Assembly: GCF_017114865.1 (NCBI RefSeq)
Contig: NZ_JADEYH010000010.1
Span: 62,001 to 126,000 of the forward strand
Direction: 5' to 3'
DNA from: Streptomyces verrucosisporus
GTDB lineage: Bacteria; Actinomycetota; Actinomycetes; Streptomycetales; Streptomycetaceae
DNA length: 64,000 nucleotides
Part shown: positions 52,825 to 62,033 of the stretch, in pieces
How positions within the stretch are numbered: the stretch's first letter is position 1
How the letters are laid out: each line of letters starts with the position of its first letter
Position numbers and translations under genes: made by a program
Notes under the pieces: generated by a model
Databases searched by the model: none
What the model saw: only the letters and a program-made list of their open reading frames with translations
Told to the model about the DNA's origin: nothing

Positions 52825-54105
52825 ATGGCCGGGACCACTCCGGGGACGCCCCGGGTGCTGCGGGCGATGAACGACCGCGCGGCACTGGAACTGCTGCTCG
52901 CGCACGGCTCGCTCTCGCGCGGCCGCATCGGCAGGCTGACCGGGCTGTCCAAGCCGACCGCCTCCCAGCTCCTGGCCCGCCTGGAGGCCGCCGGCCTGGT
53001 CCGGGTCGCCGGCGCCAGCGAGGGCCGCCCGGGGCCGAACGCCCGGCTCTACTCGCTCGACCCGGCCGCGGCGCACGTGGCCGGGCTGGACGTCACCGCC
53101 ACCCGCGTCCGCGCCGCGGTCGCCGACATCACCGGCCGTACCGTCGGCTCCTTCGAGGTGCCCGCGCCGGGGCGCTCCGGACCGTGCGGGGCCTCCGAGG
53201 CACCCGGGCCGCCCGGGGCCCCGGAAGGGCGGTCCGCCGAGCCGGTCGTACGGCAGGTCGTGGCCGCCGTGGACGGGGCCGCCGAGGCCGCCGGGCTCAC
53301 CCGGTCCGCGCTGCACCGCGTCGTCATCGGCACCCCCGGCGCCTTCGACCCGCGCACCGGGCGGCTGCGCTACGCCTCCCACCTGCCCGGCTGGCACTCC
53401 CCCGGCCTGCTGGAGGAGCTGGCCGCCGCGCTGCCGGTGCCGGTGGAGTACGACAACGACGTCAACCTCGCCGCCGTCGCCGAACACCGCCTGGGCGCCG
53501 CCCGGGGACACGAGGACTTCGTCCTGCTCTGGAACGAGCAGGGCCTGGGCGCCGCGCTGGTGCTGGGCGGGCGGCTGCACCGCGGCCGGACCGGCGGAGC
53601 GGGCGAGGTCGGGTTCCTGCCCGTCCCCGGCGCCCCGCTCCTGCGGCGGGTGGCCCGCGCCAACAGGGGCGGGTTCCAGGAACTGGCGGGCGCGCGCGCC
53701 CTGCTGCGGACGGCGCGCGAGCTGGGCATCGAGCCCCCTGCCGGCCGGGACGGCGACGCGGCGGCGGAGCTGCTCGCCCGCGCGGTGGAACGGACCGGCC
53801 CGGAGGCCGGGCACGACGGCGGCGGCCCGTACGGCGAGCTGCTGCGCCGCGCCGCCACCGGGCTGGCGACCGGGCTGGCCGCGCTGGTCGCCGTCCTGGA
53901 CCCGGAACTGATCGTGCTGTCCGGCGGTGTACTCGCCGCGGGCGGGGAGGCGCTGCGCGAGCTGGTGCGGCGGGAGCTGGACGAACTGGCGGCCCCCCGG
54001 CCGCGGCTGGTCCTCGGAACCGTCACCGGTCACCCCGTGCTCAGCGGCGCGCTGGAGAGCGCCCTGGCCACCACACGCGACGAGGTGTTCGACACCTCCC
54101 GCTGA
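52825..54105 (+). CDS. ROK-family transcriptional regulator
   Basis: A 426-residue repressor. The N-terminal winged helix (ELLLAHGSLSRGRIGRLTGL then SKPTASQLLARLEAAGLV) is followed by the ROK sugar-kinase-like fold (VAGLDVTATRVRAAVADITG, VPVEYDNDVNLAAVAEHRLG, GAGEVGFLPVPG, LIVLSGGVLAAGG). The usual Cys-rich zinc motif of ROK kinases (CxCGxxGC) is not present, so it is probably not an active kinase. It precedes the GH4 and kinase genes, which it likely regulates. Confidence 0.9.
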   Translation: MAGTTPGTPRVLRAMNDRAALELLLAHGSLSRGRIGRLTGLSKPTASQLLARLEAAGLVRVAGASEGRPGPNARLYSLDPAAAHVAGLDVTATRVRAAVADITGRTVGSFEVPAPGRSGPCGASEAPGPPGAPEGRSAEPVVRQVVAAVDGAAEAAGLTRSALHRVVIGTPGAFDPRTGRLRYASHLPGWHSPGLLEELAAALPVPVEYDNDVNLAAVAEHRLGAARGHEDFVLLWNEQGLGAALVLGGRLHRGRTGGAGEVGFLPVPGAPLLRRVARANRGGFQELAGARALLRTARELGIEPPAGRDGDAAAELLARAVERTGPEAGHDGGGPYGELLRRAATGLATGLAALVAVLDPELIVLSGGVLAAGGEALRELVRRELDELAAPRPRLVLGTVTGHPVLSGALESALATTRDEVFDTSR

Positions 54106-54186
54106 CACCCGGCGCCCCGGCGCCCCCGCGCCCCGGTACCCCGGCACATCCCAAGTCCCGCTCCCCGGCCCAGAGGAGGCAGTCCC

Positions 54187-55482
54187 GTGAAACTCGCAGT
54201 GGTGGGCGGCGGATCCACCTACACCCCCGAACTCGTCGACGGGATCGCCCGGCTGCAGGACACCCTCCCGGTCACCGAACTGGTCCTGGCCGACCCGGCC
54301 GGGGACCGGCTGGAGCTGGTCGGCGGGCTCGCCCGCCGCATGCTCGACCGCGCCGGCCACCCGGCCGCCGTCACCACCACCGGCGACCTGGACGCGGCCG
54401 TCGCCGACGCCGACGCCGTGCTGCTCCAGCTCCGCGTGGGCGGCCAGGCGGCCCGCGAACAGGACGAGACGTGGCCGCTGGAGTGCGGCTGCGTCGGTCA
54501 GGAGACCACGGGCGCGGGCGGACTGGCCAAGGCACTGCGCACCGTCCCCGTCGTCCTGGACATCGCCGAGCGGGTGCGCCGCGCCAACCCCGGCGCGTGG
54601 ATCATCGACTTCACCAACCCGGTGGGCATCGTCACCCGCGCGCTGCTGAACGAGGGCCACCGGGCGGTGGGCCTGTGCAACGTGGCGATCGGGCTCCAGC
54701 GGAAGTTCGCCGCCCTGCTGGAGGTGGAGCCCGGCCGGGTGCACCTGGACCACGTCGGGCTCAACCACCTCACGTGGGAGCTCGGGGTGCGTCTGGGCGG
54801 GCCGGACGGGCGGGACGTACTGCCCGGCCTGCTGGCCCGGCACGGCGCGGCGATCGCCGCCGATCTGCGGCTGCCCGAGCCCCTTCTGCACCGGCTGGGC
54901 GCCGTGCCCTCGTACTACCTGCGCTACTTCTACGCCCACGACGAGGTCGTGTCCGAGACGCGGGAGCGGCCCCCGCGGGCGGCGGAGGTCGCCGCGATGG
55001 AGCGCGAGTTGCTGGAGATGTACGCCGATCCGGCGCTGGACACCAAGCCGGAGCTGCTGGCCGGGCGCGGCGGCGCCCACTACTCCGAGGCCGCCGTCGC
55101 CCTGGCCGCGGCCCTGCTGGGCGACGGCCGGAACGGCACGGGCAGGGCGGGCGGCACGGGCGGGGGCGCGCAGGTGGTGAACGTCCGCAACGACGGCGCC
55201 CTGCCCTTCCTTCCCGACGACGCGGTGGTCGAGGTCCCGGCCGCCGTCTCCCCGGCGGGTGCCGAGCCGCTGCCCGTACCGCCGCTGGACCCGCTCTACT
55301 CCGGCCTGATCTCGGCCGTGACGGCGTACGAGCACCTGGCACTGGACGCCGCCCTGCGCGGCGGCCGGGACCGGGTGTTCACCGCGCTGCTGGCCCACCC
55401 CCTGGTCGGCCGGTACTCCCTCGCCGAGAAGCTGACGGACCGTCTTCTCGCGCACAACCGGGAGTATCTGGCATGGGCCTGA
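54187..55482 (+). CDS. GH4 family 6-phospho-beta-glucosidase
   Basis: A 431-residue NAD- and metal-dependent glycosidase. The NAD loop MKLAVVGGGSTYTPELVDGI, the motif QLRVGGQAAREQDE, the metal site region GLCNVAIGLQRKF, HVGLNHLTWE and the signature VNVRNDGALPFLP all fit GH4. Enzymes of this group hydrolyse phospho-disaccharides or cellobiose-type substrates by an oxidation-elimination route. The GTG start has GAGGAGG at good spacing. Its last codons overlap the kinase start by 10 nt. Confidence 0.93.
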   Translation: MKLAVVGGGSTYTPELVDGIARLQDTLPVTELVLADPAGDRLELVGGLARRMLDRAGHPAAVTTTGDLDAAVADADAVLLQLRVGGQAAREQDETWPLECGCVGQETTGAGGLAKALRTVPVVLDIAERVRRANPGAWIIDFTNPVGIVTRALLNEGHRAVGLCNVAIGLQRKFAALLEVEPGRVHLDHVGLNHLTWELGVRLGGPDGRDVLPGLLARHGAAIAADLRLPEPLLHRLGAVPSYYLRYFYAHDEVVSETRERPPRAAEVAAMERELLEMYADPALDTKPELLAGRGGAHYSEAAVALAAALLGDGRNGTGRAGGTGGGAQVVNVRNDGALPFLPDDAVVEVPAAVSPAGAEPLPVPPLDPLYSGLISAVTAYEHLALDAALRGGRDRVFTALLAHPLVGRYSLAEKLTDRLLAHNREYLAWA

Positions 55483-56492
55483 CCCCCGCCGCCGCGCTGG
55501 CAGTCGACGCGGGCAACAGCAAGACCGATGTGGCGCTGGTCTCGGCGGACGGGGCGGTGCTGGGCTCGGCGCGCGGCGGCGGTTTCCGGCCGCCGGCCGC
55601 CGGAGCGGGGAGGGCCGTCGCGTCGCTGGCGCGGACGGTGGCCCGGGCGGCGCGGGCCGCGGGTCTGGAGACGCGGCCGGGCGCCCCCCTGGCCGAGCAT
55701 GTGTCGGCCTGCCTGGCAGGCGCCGACCTGCCGTGTGAGGAAAGGGGGTTGGCGGACCGTATCGGCGCTCTGGGCTGGGGCCGCACCCTCCGCGTGGCCA
55801 ACGACACGTTCGCGGTCCTGCGCGCGGGCCTGCCCGACGACGGATCCCCCGGGCACGGGGTCGCCGTCGTGTGCGGTGCGGGGATCAACTGCGCCGGTGT
55901 GGCCGCCGACGGCCGTGTCCACCGCTTCCCCGCCGTCGGCCGCCTGTCCGGGGACTGGGGCGGCGGCGGGGGGCTGGCGGAGGAGGCCCTGTGGCACGCC
56001 GCCCGCGCCGAGGACGGCCGGGGCGAGGACACCGAACTGGCGAGGGCACTGCCCGCGCACTTCGGGCTGCCCAGCATGTACGCGCTGATCGAGGCTTTTC
56101 ATCTGGGCCGTCTGCCGGGCGGGCGCAGGCACGAACTGGTGCCCGTCCTCTTCGCGGTGGCCGCTCGGGGCGATGCCGTGGCCCGCTTTCTGGTGCACCG
56201 GCAGGCCGAGGAGATCGCGGTGATGGCCTCGGTGGCGCTGGAGCGTCTGGGCCTGCTGGACACACCGGTGCCGGTGGTGCTGGGCGGCGGCGTCGCGGCC
56301 GCCCGCCATCCGCTGCTGCACGACCGCCTGCTCGGCCTGCTGGCCGGACGCGCCCCGCTGGCCGCCGTCCGCGTGGTCACCGCTCCCCCGGTCCTCGGGG
56401 CCGGGCTGCTGGCCCTGGACCGTCTGGAAGCCGGGCCCGCCCCGTACGCCCGGCTGCGCGCCCACTACGCCGGGCGCGCCGCACGCGACTGA
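55473..56492 (+). CDS. BadF/BadG-type sugar kinase (N-acetylglucosamine kinase-like)
   Basis: A 339-residue ASKHA kinase. The phosphate-1 loop LAVDAGNSKTDVALVSADGA, ANDTFAVLRAG, GVAVVCGAGINCAGV, GDWGGGGGLAEEALW and PVVLGGGVAAARHP match N-acetylglucosamine-kinase-like proteins of the BadF/BadG/BcrA/BcrD ATPase family. It is translationally coupled to the GH4 gene, so it probably phosphorylates the sugar that enters or leaves that pathway. Substrate (GlcNAc, glucosamine or glucose) not certain. Confidence 0.85.
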   Translation: MGLTPAAALAVDAGNSKTDVALVSADGAVLGSARGGGFRPPAAGAGRAVASLARTVARAARAAGLETRPGAPLAEHVSACLAGADLPCEERGLADRIGALGWGRTLRVANDTFAVLRAGLPDDGSPGHGVAVVCGAGINCAGVAADGRVHRFPAVGRLSGDWGGGGGLAEEALWHAARAEDGRGEDTELARALPAHFGLPSMYALIEAFHLGRLPGGRRHELVPVLFAVAARGDAVARFLVHRQAEEIAVMASVALERLGLLDTPVPVVLGGGVAAARHPLLHDRLLGLLAGRAPLAAVRVVTAPPVLGAGLLALDRLEAGPAPYARLRAHYAGRAARD

Positions 56493-56867
56493 GGCGCGCC
56501 CGGGCACACGCGCGCCCGGGGCGTCTCGCGCTCCCAGGGACCGCGTTCCGGACGGGCTCCTCCCCCGCGGCGGTGCCGTCACGGCTTCCCGCCGCCATAC
56601 TGCCGACCGGGCTCCCGGATCCTCCACCGCGCGGTACGCGGGAACGGGGATCCGGCGGTCGGCGTCAACAGGGCGCCGGAAGAGTATCGCCGAAGTGGGC
56701 TGGGCAGTCCGCCGATGGCCGTACACGAGCGGTGTCCGGCCGACAAGATGGGAGCAGCGGATCCGGCGCTCCCCGCCCCGGCCCACCCGGGCGGGGCGGA
56801 CGCCGGGTGCGGGCACGGCACGGGCGCGAACACGGACACGAAGACGACACGAGCGGCGAGGTGACCG
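56493..56867. other. Intergenic region before the coiled-coil gene
   Basis: 375 nt with no convincing ORF on either strand. GC is lower around 56680-56760; the promoter of the coiled-coil/phosphatase/FHA group probably lies near 56740. I see no repeat or hairpin of note. Confidence 0.35.
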
Positions 56868-58301
56868 ATGGGGGACGACGGGGCTGCCGAACCGGGCGGA
56901 CCGGTGATGGACCGGGAGGAGGTGGACCGTGCCCTGGCACGGCTCGGCGCGGAGCACGAGGCGGTGGAGACCTCCCTGTACGCGCTCCAGGACCACGCGG
57001 GACGCAGGCTGCTGGAGGGCGCCGAGCTGACCGGGGTGACCAAGGAGCGGTGGGCGCGGACGGAGGATGCCGTCTCGCTGCTGTGGACGTACTTCGACGC
57101 CTTCACCGCGGCCCTGGACGCCGCGCGCGAGCTGCGCGGCGAAAGCCGCTGGCCGGCGCCGGAGGACCTCGCCGGGCTGACCGCGCGGCTGCGCGGCCCG
57201 GCGGTCGCCGTCCCCGCGGCGGACAACCCCGAGTCCGGGTCCGGGTCCGGGTCCGGGTCCGGGTCCGGGTCCGGGTCCGGGTCCGGGTCCGGGTCCGGGT
57301 CCGGGTCCGGGTCCGGGTCCGGGTCCGGGTCCGGGTCCGGGTCCGGGTCCGTCGAGCGGATCACCCCGGCCGAGCTGGTGGCCCGGATGAACGCCTGGTA
57401 CGCCCGGGCCCTCGACACGGTCGCCGCCGCCGACTCGGTGTGGTCCGCGCTGCCCGCCCGGATAGACATGCTCTCCGCCGAGCTCCACCGCATCCGCTCC
57501 CTGGCGCACTCCGTGGGCGTGCGCCCCGGGGAGCATCCGGCGGGCGACGAGCTGGAACAGGTCACCGCGGAACTGACCGCGCTGCGGGCCGAGGTCGTCG
57601 CCGACCCGCTGGCCTTCTGGGTGCCGGCGGGCGGGAGTTCGGCACCCGGCGGCGGGCGTCCCGACACCGTCCGGTACGACCGCGCGGCCCGTGCGCTGGA
57701 GAACGTCCGGCGCGAGATCGACGCCGTGCTCCAAGTGCGGCAGGACGCCGAGCAGCGGCTGATGCGGCTGCGCGACGTGCTCTCGCGCGCCGACCGCACC
57801 CTGGCCGAGGCGAGGACGGCGCGCGGCGAGGTGCTGGCGAAGATCGCGGCGGTCGGGGTGCCCGCGGTGAGCGGGCCGCCGACCGCTCTGTACGAGCAGC
57901 TCACGCTGGCCGCCGAGCACCGGCGGCACGCCCGCTGGCACCGGCTGTCGCCGCTGCTGGAGAGCCTGGAGGAGCGCGCGGACGAGGAGCTGGAGCGGGC
58001 CCGCGCCTCGCTGACCGCGGTGACCGCACCGCTGGCGGTGCGGGCGGGACTGCGCGGCCGGCTGGACGCGTACCGCGCGCGGCTGGCGCGGCACGGGGCG
58101 GCCGACGACCCCCTGCTCGCGGAGCGGTACGACGCCGCCCGGCGGCTGCTGTGGAGCGCTCCGTGCGATCTGCGGGCGGCCGAGCAGGCGGTGCTGCGCT
58201 ACCGGGAGGCGGCGCTGGAGGTGCTGGCACCGCCCGGAGGACCGGCGGACGGGGGACCGGCGGGTGGCGAACCGGTCGGCGGACGGGAGGAGTCCCGTTG
58301 A
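56868..58301 (+). CDS. Coiled-coil protein with a Ser-Gly microsatellite linker
   Basis: A 477-residue protein with no signal or membrane segment. Residues 15-110 form a helical N-terminal domain (HEAVETSLYALQDHAGRRLL, LWTYFDAFTAALDAARELRG), then a linker of 19 Ser-Gly pairs from (TCCGGG)19, residues 123-160. Then come long amphipathic helices (ARMNAWYARALDTVAAADSV, ALENVRREIDAVLQVRQDAE, ADRTLAEARTARGEVLAKI). It precedes a PP2C phosphatase and an FHA protein, so it is probably part of a Ser/Thr phospho-signalling group. No family name recognised. Confidence 0.75.
   Translation: MGDDGAAEPGGPVMDREEVDRALARLGAEHEAVETSLYALQDHAGRRLLEGAELTGVTKERWARTEDAVSLLWTYFDAFTAALDAARELRGESRWPAPEDLAGLTARLRGPAVAVPAADNPESGSGSGSGSGSGSGSGSGSGSGSGSGSGSGSGSGSGSGSVERITPAELVARMNAWYARALDTVAAADSVWSALPARIDMLSAELHRIRSLAHSVGVRPGEHPAGDELEQVTAELTALRAEVVADPLAFWVPAGGSSAPGGGRPDTVRYDRAARALENVRREIDAVLQVRQDAEQRLMRLRDVLSRADRTLAEARTARGEVLAKIAAVGVPAVSGPPTALYEQLTLAAEHRRHARWHRLSPLLESLEERADEELERARASLTAVTAPLAVRAGLRGRLDAYRARLARHGAADDPLLAERYDAARRLLWSAPCDLRAAEQAVLRYREAALEVLAPPGGPADGGPAGGEPVGGREESR
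57234..57347 (+). repeat. Hexanucleotide microsatellite (TCCGGG)19
   Basis: Nineteen perfect TCCGGG units, in frame, encoding Ser-Gly pairs. The unit keeps the frame when copies are gained or lost, so it is a length-variable linker rather than an on/off switch. Confidence 0.97.
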
Positions 58302-58504
58302 TCCGGACGGTCTTCGACCCGCCGGGCACCGCCCGGCGCGACCGAGGAGGGCGGGTTTGGACGCGCCCCTCCGGGAACGCTTGGTCACCGGGGCATCCGG
58401 CGGGGACGGCCAAGGGGCGTGCCAGGCGCTCTCCGGCGTCCACGGTGCCGCCATGGCATCTCCGCCCCGCCACCAGAACACCACGAAGACCATATTTTGA
58501 AGTC

Positions 58505-58660
58505 ATGGACGAGACGACGCGCATCACGCTCCGCCTTCCCGCCATCCTCCGCACCCGGCCGGTCGGCCGGGCCGGGCCCGTCCGCAGGTCCCCCGGCCCC
58601 GGGGCCGTCCACCGTCTGGAGGTCGAGCGCGCCGCCGAGGCCGACGGCGCACCACGCTGA
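58505..58660 (+). CDS. Possible small protein of 51 residues
   Basis: DETTRITLRLPAILRTRPVG then a Pro/Arg-rich stretch and EVERAAEADGAPR. The ATG lies after an AT-rich segment (ACCATATTTTGAAGTC) that could be its promoter or ribosome-binding region. Codon use is acceptable, and the next gene starts 114 nt on. I recognise no family. Confidence 0.4.
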   Translation: MDETTRITLRLPAILRTRPVGRAGPVRRSPGPGAVHRLEVERAAEADGAPR

Positions 58661-58774
58661 GGGCGACCCGCCCCTCCCCGTCCTGCACCGCAGGAGTCCG
58701 ACTCCCTCCCCAGAGCGGGAGGCATCCCCACCCCGGCCCGGAGGCCGGGACATCATCGAAGGAACCCGTTGACC

Positions 58775-60100
58775 ATGCCGCAGCCCGACCGCCCCTCCGT
58801 CTGCCCCCGGTGCCATGAGCCACTGGAGGACGGTGATCTCCACCGCGGCGCGTGCGGCGCCGGTCCGACGGCCGGAACGGGCGACTCGCGGCCCTTGATC
58901 CCGCCGCCTCCGGCGGCGCCGCCCGCCGCAGCGGACGCCGTGCGGGACGGATCGGACTACCTTCTGCCGCCCCCCGCCACCGCGCCCTCCGTCCCGCGGG
59001 TACCGCCGCCTCCGGCGGTGCCGCCCGCGGTCCCCGCACCCCCCGCGGCCCCCGCCGCGCAGGCCGGAGACGGCGCACGGGCCGAAGACGCCGGACGGTC
59101 CGAAGGAGCGGGGCAGGCCGGTCCGCCGGCGCCGGACCCGCGTGAGAGCCCGTTCCCGCCCGGCGCCCACGGCGGCGCTCCGGCCGGCGGTGGACAGGAG
59201 CGGTGCGTCGCCTGCGGCACCGGCGCCGTCGACGCCGAGGGCCGCTGCGAGCACTGCGGCCACGCCCAGCCGCGCGAGCGCGACCACATGGAGGAGGAGT
59301 CGGAGGGGGTCGCGGCGGTCAGCGACCGCGGACTGCGCCACCACCGCAACGAGGACTCCTTCGCCCTCTCGGCCGTCTCCCTGCCGGACGGCTTCCCGGC
59401 CGTGATCGCCGTCGTCTGCGACGGGGTGTCATCGGCGACCCGGCCGGACGAGGCCTCGGCCGCCGCCGCCGAGTCCGCGTGCGCGTCGATGAGGCGGTCC
59501 CTGCCGCGCGGCGCCGACCCGCGGCAGGCGATGCACGACGCCCTGGTGGCCGCCTCCGAGGCCGTCAACGCCCTGGCACCGGAACCGCGCGACCCGGTGG
59601 AGAACGCCCCGGCCTGCACCATCGTCGGCGCGGTGGTCGCAGGAGACCTCCTCACCGTCGGCTGGATCGGCGACAGCCGCGCCTACTGGATTCCCGAGGA
59701 CCGCTCCACCGCGCCCGCCCGGCTCACCGAGGACGACTCCTGGGCCGCCCAGATGGTGGCGGCGGGCCTGATGGGGGAGGCCGAGGCGTACGCGGACGCC
59801 CGGGCGCACGCCATCACCGGGTGGCTGGGCGCGGACGCCTACGAACTCGACCCGCACACCGCCTCGTTCACCCCGGACCGGCCGGGTGTGGTGGTGGTGT
59901 GCACGGACGGGCTGTGGAACTACGCCGAGTCCGCCGGGGAGATGGCCGAGACCGTCCCGGCCGACGCCCGTGCCCACCCGATGCGGTCCGCGCGGCACCT
60001 GGTGGGGCACGCGCTGGACGGCGGCGGCCACGACAACGTGACGGTGGCGGTGCTCCCGTTCCCCGCGCCGCCCGGCGCCGGGCGGGCCGTGACCGGCTGA
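58775..60100 (+). CDS. PP2C-family Ser/Thr phosphatase with zinc ribbons
   Basis: A 441-residue PPM phosphatase. The N-terminus carries a zinc-ribbon half (CPRCHEPLEDGDLHRGACGA), a long Pro/Ala linker, and a complete Cys4 ribbon (CVACGTG, CEHCGHA). The catalytic domain (residues about 180-430) has VSDRGLRHHRNEDSFALS, AVVCDGVSSATRPDEAS, VGWIGDSRAYWI, VVVCTDGLWNYAES and GGHDNVTVAVLPF. It should dephosphorylate Ser/Thr sites set by a kinase not in the window. AAGGAA precedes the ATG; a TTG two codons up is possible. Confidence 0.92.
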   Translation: MPQPDRPSVCPRCHEPLEDGDLHRGACGAGPTAGTGDSRPLIPPPPAAPPAAADAVRDGSDYLLPPPATAPSVPRVPPPPAVPPAVPAPPAAPAAQAGDGARAEDAGRSEGAGQAGPPAPDPRESPFPPGAHGGAPAGGGQERCVACGTGAVDAEGRCEHCGHAQPRERDHMEEESEGVAAVSDRGLRHHRNEDSFALSAVSLPDGFPAVIAVVCDGVSSATRPDEASAAAAESACASMRRSLPRGADPRQAMHDALVAASEAVNALAPEPRDPVENAPACTIVGAVVAGDLLTVGWIGDSRAYWIPEDRSTAPARLTEDDSWAAQMVAAGLMGEAEAYADARAHAITGWLGADAYELDPHTASFTPDRPGVVVVCTDGLWNYAESAGEMAETVPADARAHPMRSARHLVGHALDGGGHDNVTVAVLPFPAPPGAGRAVTG

Positions 60101-60682
60101 CGCACCGCCCGCCGGGAGCGGCCGTCGCCGGAGTGCCTTCGCCGGATCGGGCGTACCGCGCCCCGCGACGGGCGGCAACCGGAACGAGTGCCGTCCGGCG
60201 GACGGCCGGTGCCGCCGGACGGGCCGGCCGGAGGTGGCGCGGATCACGGCCGGCGCCTCCGCCACGGCCGGCACGCCGTTCCGCGGCGCCCGGCGGCAGC
60301 GGCCCGGCATGCGGTGCGTCGGCCGCGCCCGGCCGGTTCCGCTTCCGCCGTCCGGCGGTCCACCCGCAGGCAACAGGAGTTCCGGCCGGGCGGAAACGGT
60401 CCCGCGGGTGCCGGGCGGGACTCCCCGTCCCCGCCCTCCCGGCACCCGCCTCCCCGGGCGGCTCCGGGCCGTGGACCGATGCGCCGGCGGGCGGTCGCGT
60501 CCCGGAAACGGTGGAGAAGGCGGTGGGCGTGACCGCCCCCGAGCCCGGTACTGTTCCGCTGACGGCGGTGGTCCCTCGAGGCCGACGGGACCACCGGACG
60601 CGCGGCTCGAAGACCGGGGCGCGCGAAGAAGCGAACGATCGAGCGACGCGACACGGAGCCGCACGGAGGGGGAAGGACCGAC
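60101..60682. other. Intergenic region before the FHA gene
   Basis: 580 nt without a supported gene; ORFs here are GC-driven and have poor codon quality. A 9-bp inverted repeat (GGTGGTCCC 60567-60575 and GGGACCACC 60587-60595) lies about 90 nt before the FHA start and may be an operator or leader hairpin. Confidence 0.4.
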
Positions 60683-61876
60683 ATGCCGACTTGCCCGAAC
60701 GGCCATCAGTCGGCGGCCGACGACTGGTGCGAGGTGTGCGGCCACCGCATGGCCTCCGCTCCGGGTGTGCCCGCCGGTGCCGTCCCGCCGCCCCCGATGC
60801 CCGGCCGCGGCGGCTACGGCTATCCCGGCCCCGGAGTCGACTCCACGGCACAGGGCGAACCGTGCCCGCAGTGCCGCACCCCCCGCGAGGGTCAGTCCCC
60901 GGTCTGCGGGGAGTGCCGGTACAGCTTCCTCTCGCACTCCCCCGCCGCCTACAGTCCACCGCCCCCGCCCGCCCCGCCGTCGCAGATGCCCGGCGGCAGC
61001 ATGAGCGGGCTGAACCTGCCGCCCGGCTTCCAGGCGCAGGGCCCGCCGTCTCCGCCCGCCCCGCCGCAGCAGCCCCAGCAACAGCAGCACCACGGGCAGC
61101 CGCAGCACACCCAGCCCCCGCACGGGCAGCCCGACTACGGCCGCTCCGACTACGGACAGCAGCCCGGCTACGGCTACCCCCAGCAGCCCCCGGCCCCCCA
61201 GCCACCACAGCACCAGCCCCCGCACCACCAGCAGCCGCAGGGAGGCGGCGGTGACGACTGGCCGCTCCCGCCGCCCTCACACGGCGGCCAGCAGACCGGT
61301 CAGCACACCCAGCCCCCGCACGGACAGCCCGACTACGGCCGCTCCGACTACGGACAGCAGCCCGGCTACGGCTACCCCCAGCAGCCCCCGGCCCCCCAGC
61401 CACCACAGCACCAGCCCCCGCACCACCAGCAGCCGCAGCATCAGCAGGGGCCGCCGCCCCAGCAGCAGCCCGCGAACTGGGCGGTGACGGTCGGGCCCGA
61501 CCACGAGTACTTCACCGCGATGATGCGGCGCAGCGGCCCCGAGGGGGCCGGGCTCAACATGCCCGCCTACACCGCCGAGCAGCGCGTCCAGCTCAGCGGC
61601 CCCCAGGTCACCATCGGCCGCCGCCGCCACTCCACCGGCGAGTCGCCCGACATCGACCTGGGCCGCTCGCCGGAGGACCCGGGGGTCTCGCACCAGCACG
61701 CGGTGCTGGTGCGGCAGCCCGACGGAAGCTGGTCCGTGGTCGACCAGGACTCCACCAACGGCACCACCATCAACGGCGCCGAGGACCCGATCCAGCCGTT
61801 CGTCCCCACCCCGCTCCAGGAGGGCGACCGGGTGCACGTCGGCGCGTGGACCACGATCACCCTGCACCGGGGCTGA
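60683..61876 (+). CDS. FHA-domain phosphopeptide-binding protein with zinc ribbon and Gln/Pro linker
   Basis: A 397-residue protein. It opens with a zinc ribbon ([20 protein letters not shown]) and a second pair of CxxC motifs (CPQCRT, CGECRY). A 200-residue Pro/Gln/Tyr linker with a 46-residue duplication follows ([20 protein letters not shown] occurs twice). The C-terminal FHA domain shows [35 protein letters not shown] and [15 protein letters not shown] domains bind phosphothreonine, so it probably reads the state that the neighbouring PP2C erases. ATG 60683 has GGGGGAAGG upstream. Confidence 0.92.
   Translation: MPTCPNGHQSAADDWCEVCGHRMASAPGVPAGAVPPPPMPGRGGYGYPGPGVDSTAQGEPCPQCRTPREGQSPVCGECRYSFLSHSPAAYSPPPPPAPPSQMPGGSMSGLNLPPGFQAQGPPSPPAPPQQPQQQQHHGQPQHTQPPHGQPDYGRSDYGQQPGYGYPQQPPAPQPPQHQPPHHQQPQGGGGDDWPLPPPSHGGQQTGQHTQPPHGQPDYGRSDYGQQPGYGYPQQPPAPQPPQHQPPHHQQPQHQQGPPPQQQPANWAVTVGPDHEYFTAMMRRSGPEGAGLNMPAYTAEQRVQLSGPQVTIGRRRHSTGESPDIDLGRSPEDPGVSHQHAVLVRQPDGSWSVVDQDSTNGTTINGAEDPIQPFVPTPLQEGDRVHVGAWTTITLHRG
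61103..61438 (+). repeat. 138-bp duplication inside the FHA gene linker
   Basis: 61103-61240 and 61301-61438 match over 138 nt with one visible mismatch (CACGGG/CACGGA); they are separated by 60 nt. The unit is a multiple of three and encodes 46 residues. Confidence 0.95.
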
Positions 61877-61909
61877 CACCCCGGGCCGGCCCCCGGCCTG
61901 CGACTGACC

Positions 61910-61934
61910 GGTGCCCCGGCCAGGCCGGGGCACC
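61910..61934 (+). terminator. Terminator after the FHA gene
   Basis: A 10-bp stem (GGTGCCCCGG / CCGGGGCACC) with loop CCAGG, 34 nt after the FHA stop. Confidence 0.65.
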
Positions 61935-61994
61935 ACCGCCCAAGCCCCGGCACAGGACCCGGCCCGCCCGGTGATACCGTCCCGGACCCCCGCC

Positions 61995-62021
61995 AGTGCC
62001 GGAAGGCGATGTTCCGGCACT
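61995..62021 (+). promoter_or_regulatory. Perfect 10-bp inverted repeat upstream of the ABC exporter
   Basis: AGTGCCGGAA (61995-62004) and TTCCGGCACT (62012-62021) with a 7-nt spacer, ending 12 nt before the ATP-binding gene's ATG. Its length and spacing fit a TetR/MarR/PadR-type operator rather than a terminator. No regulator gene lies next to it. Confidence 0.6.
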
Positions 62022-62033
62022 AGCCTCCGTCCC

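Noticed and set aside
60101..60682. ORFs in the gap before the FHA gene
   Set aside because: They have no start with ribosome-binding site, poor codon quality and no recognisable motif.
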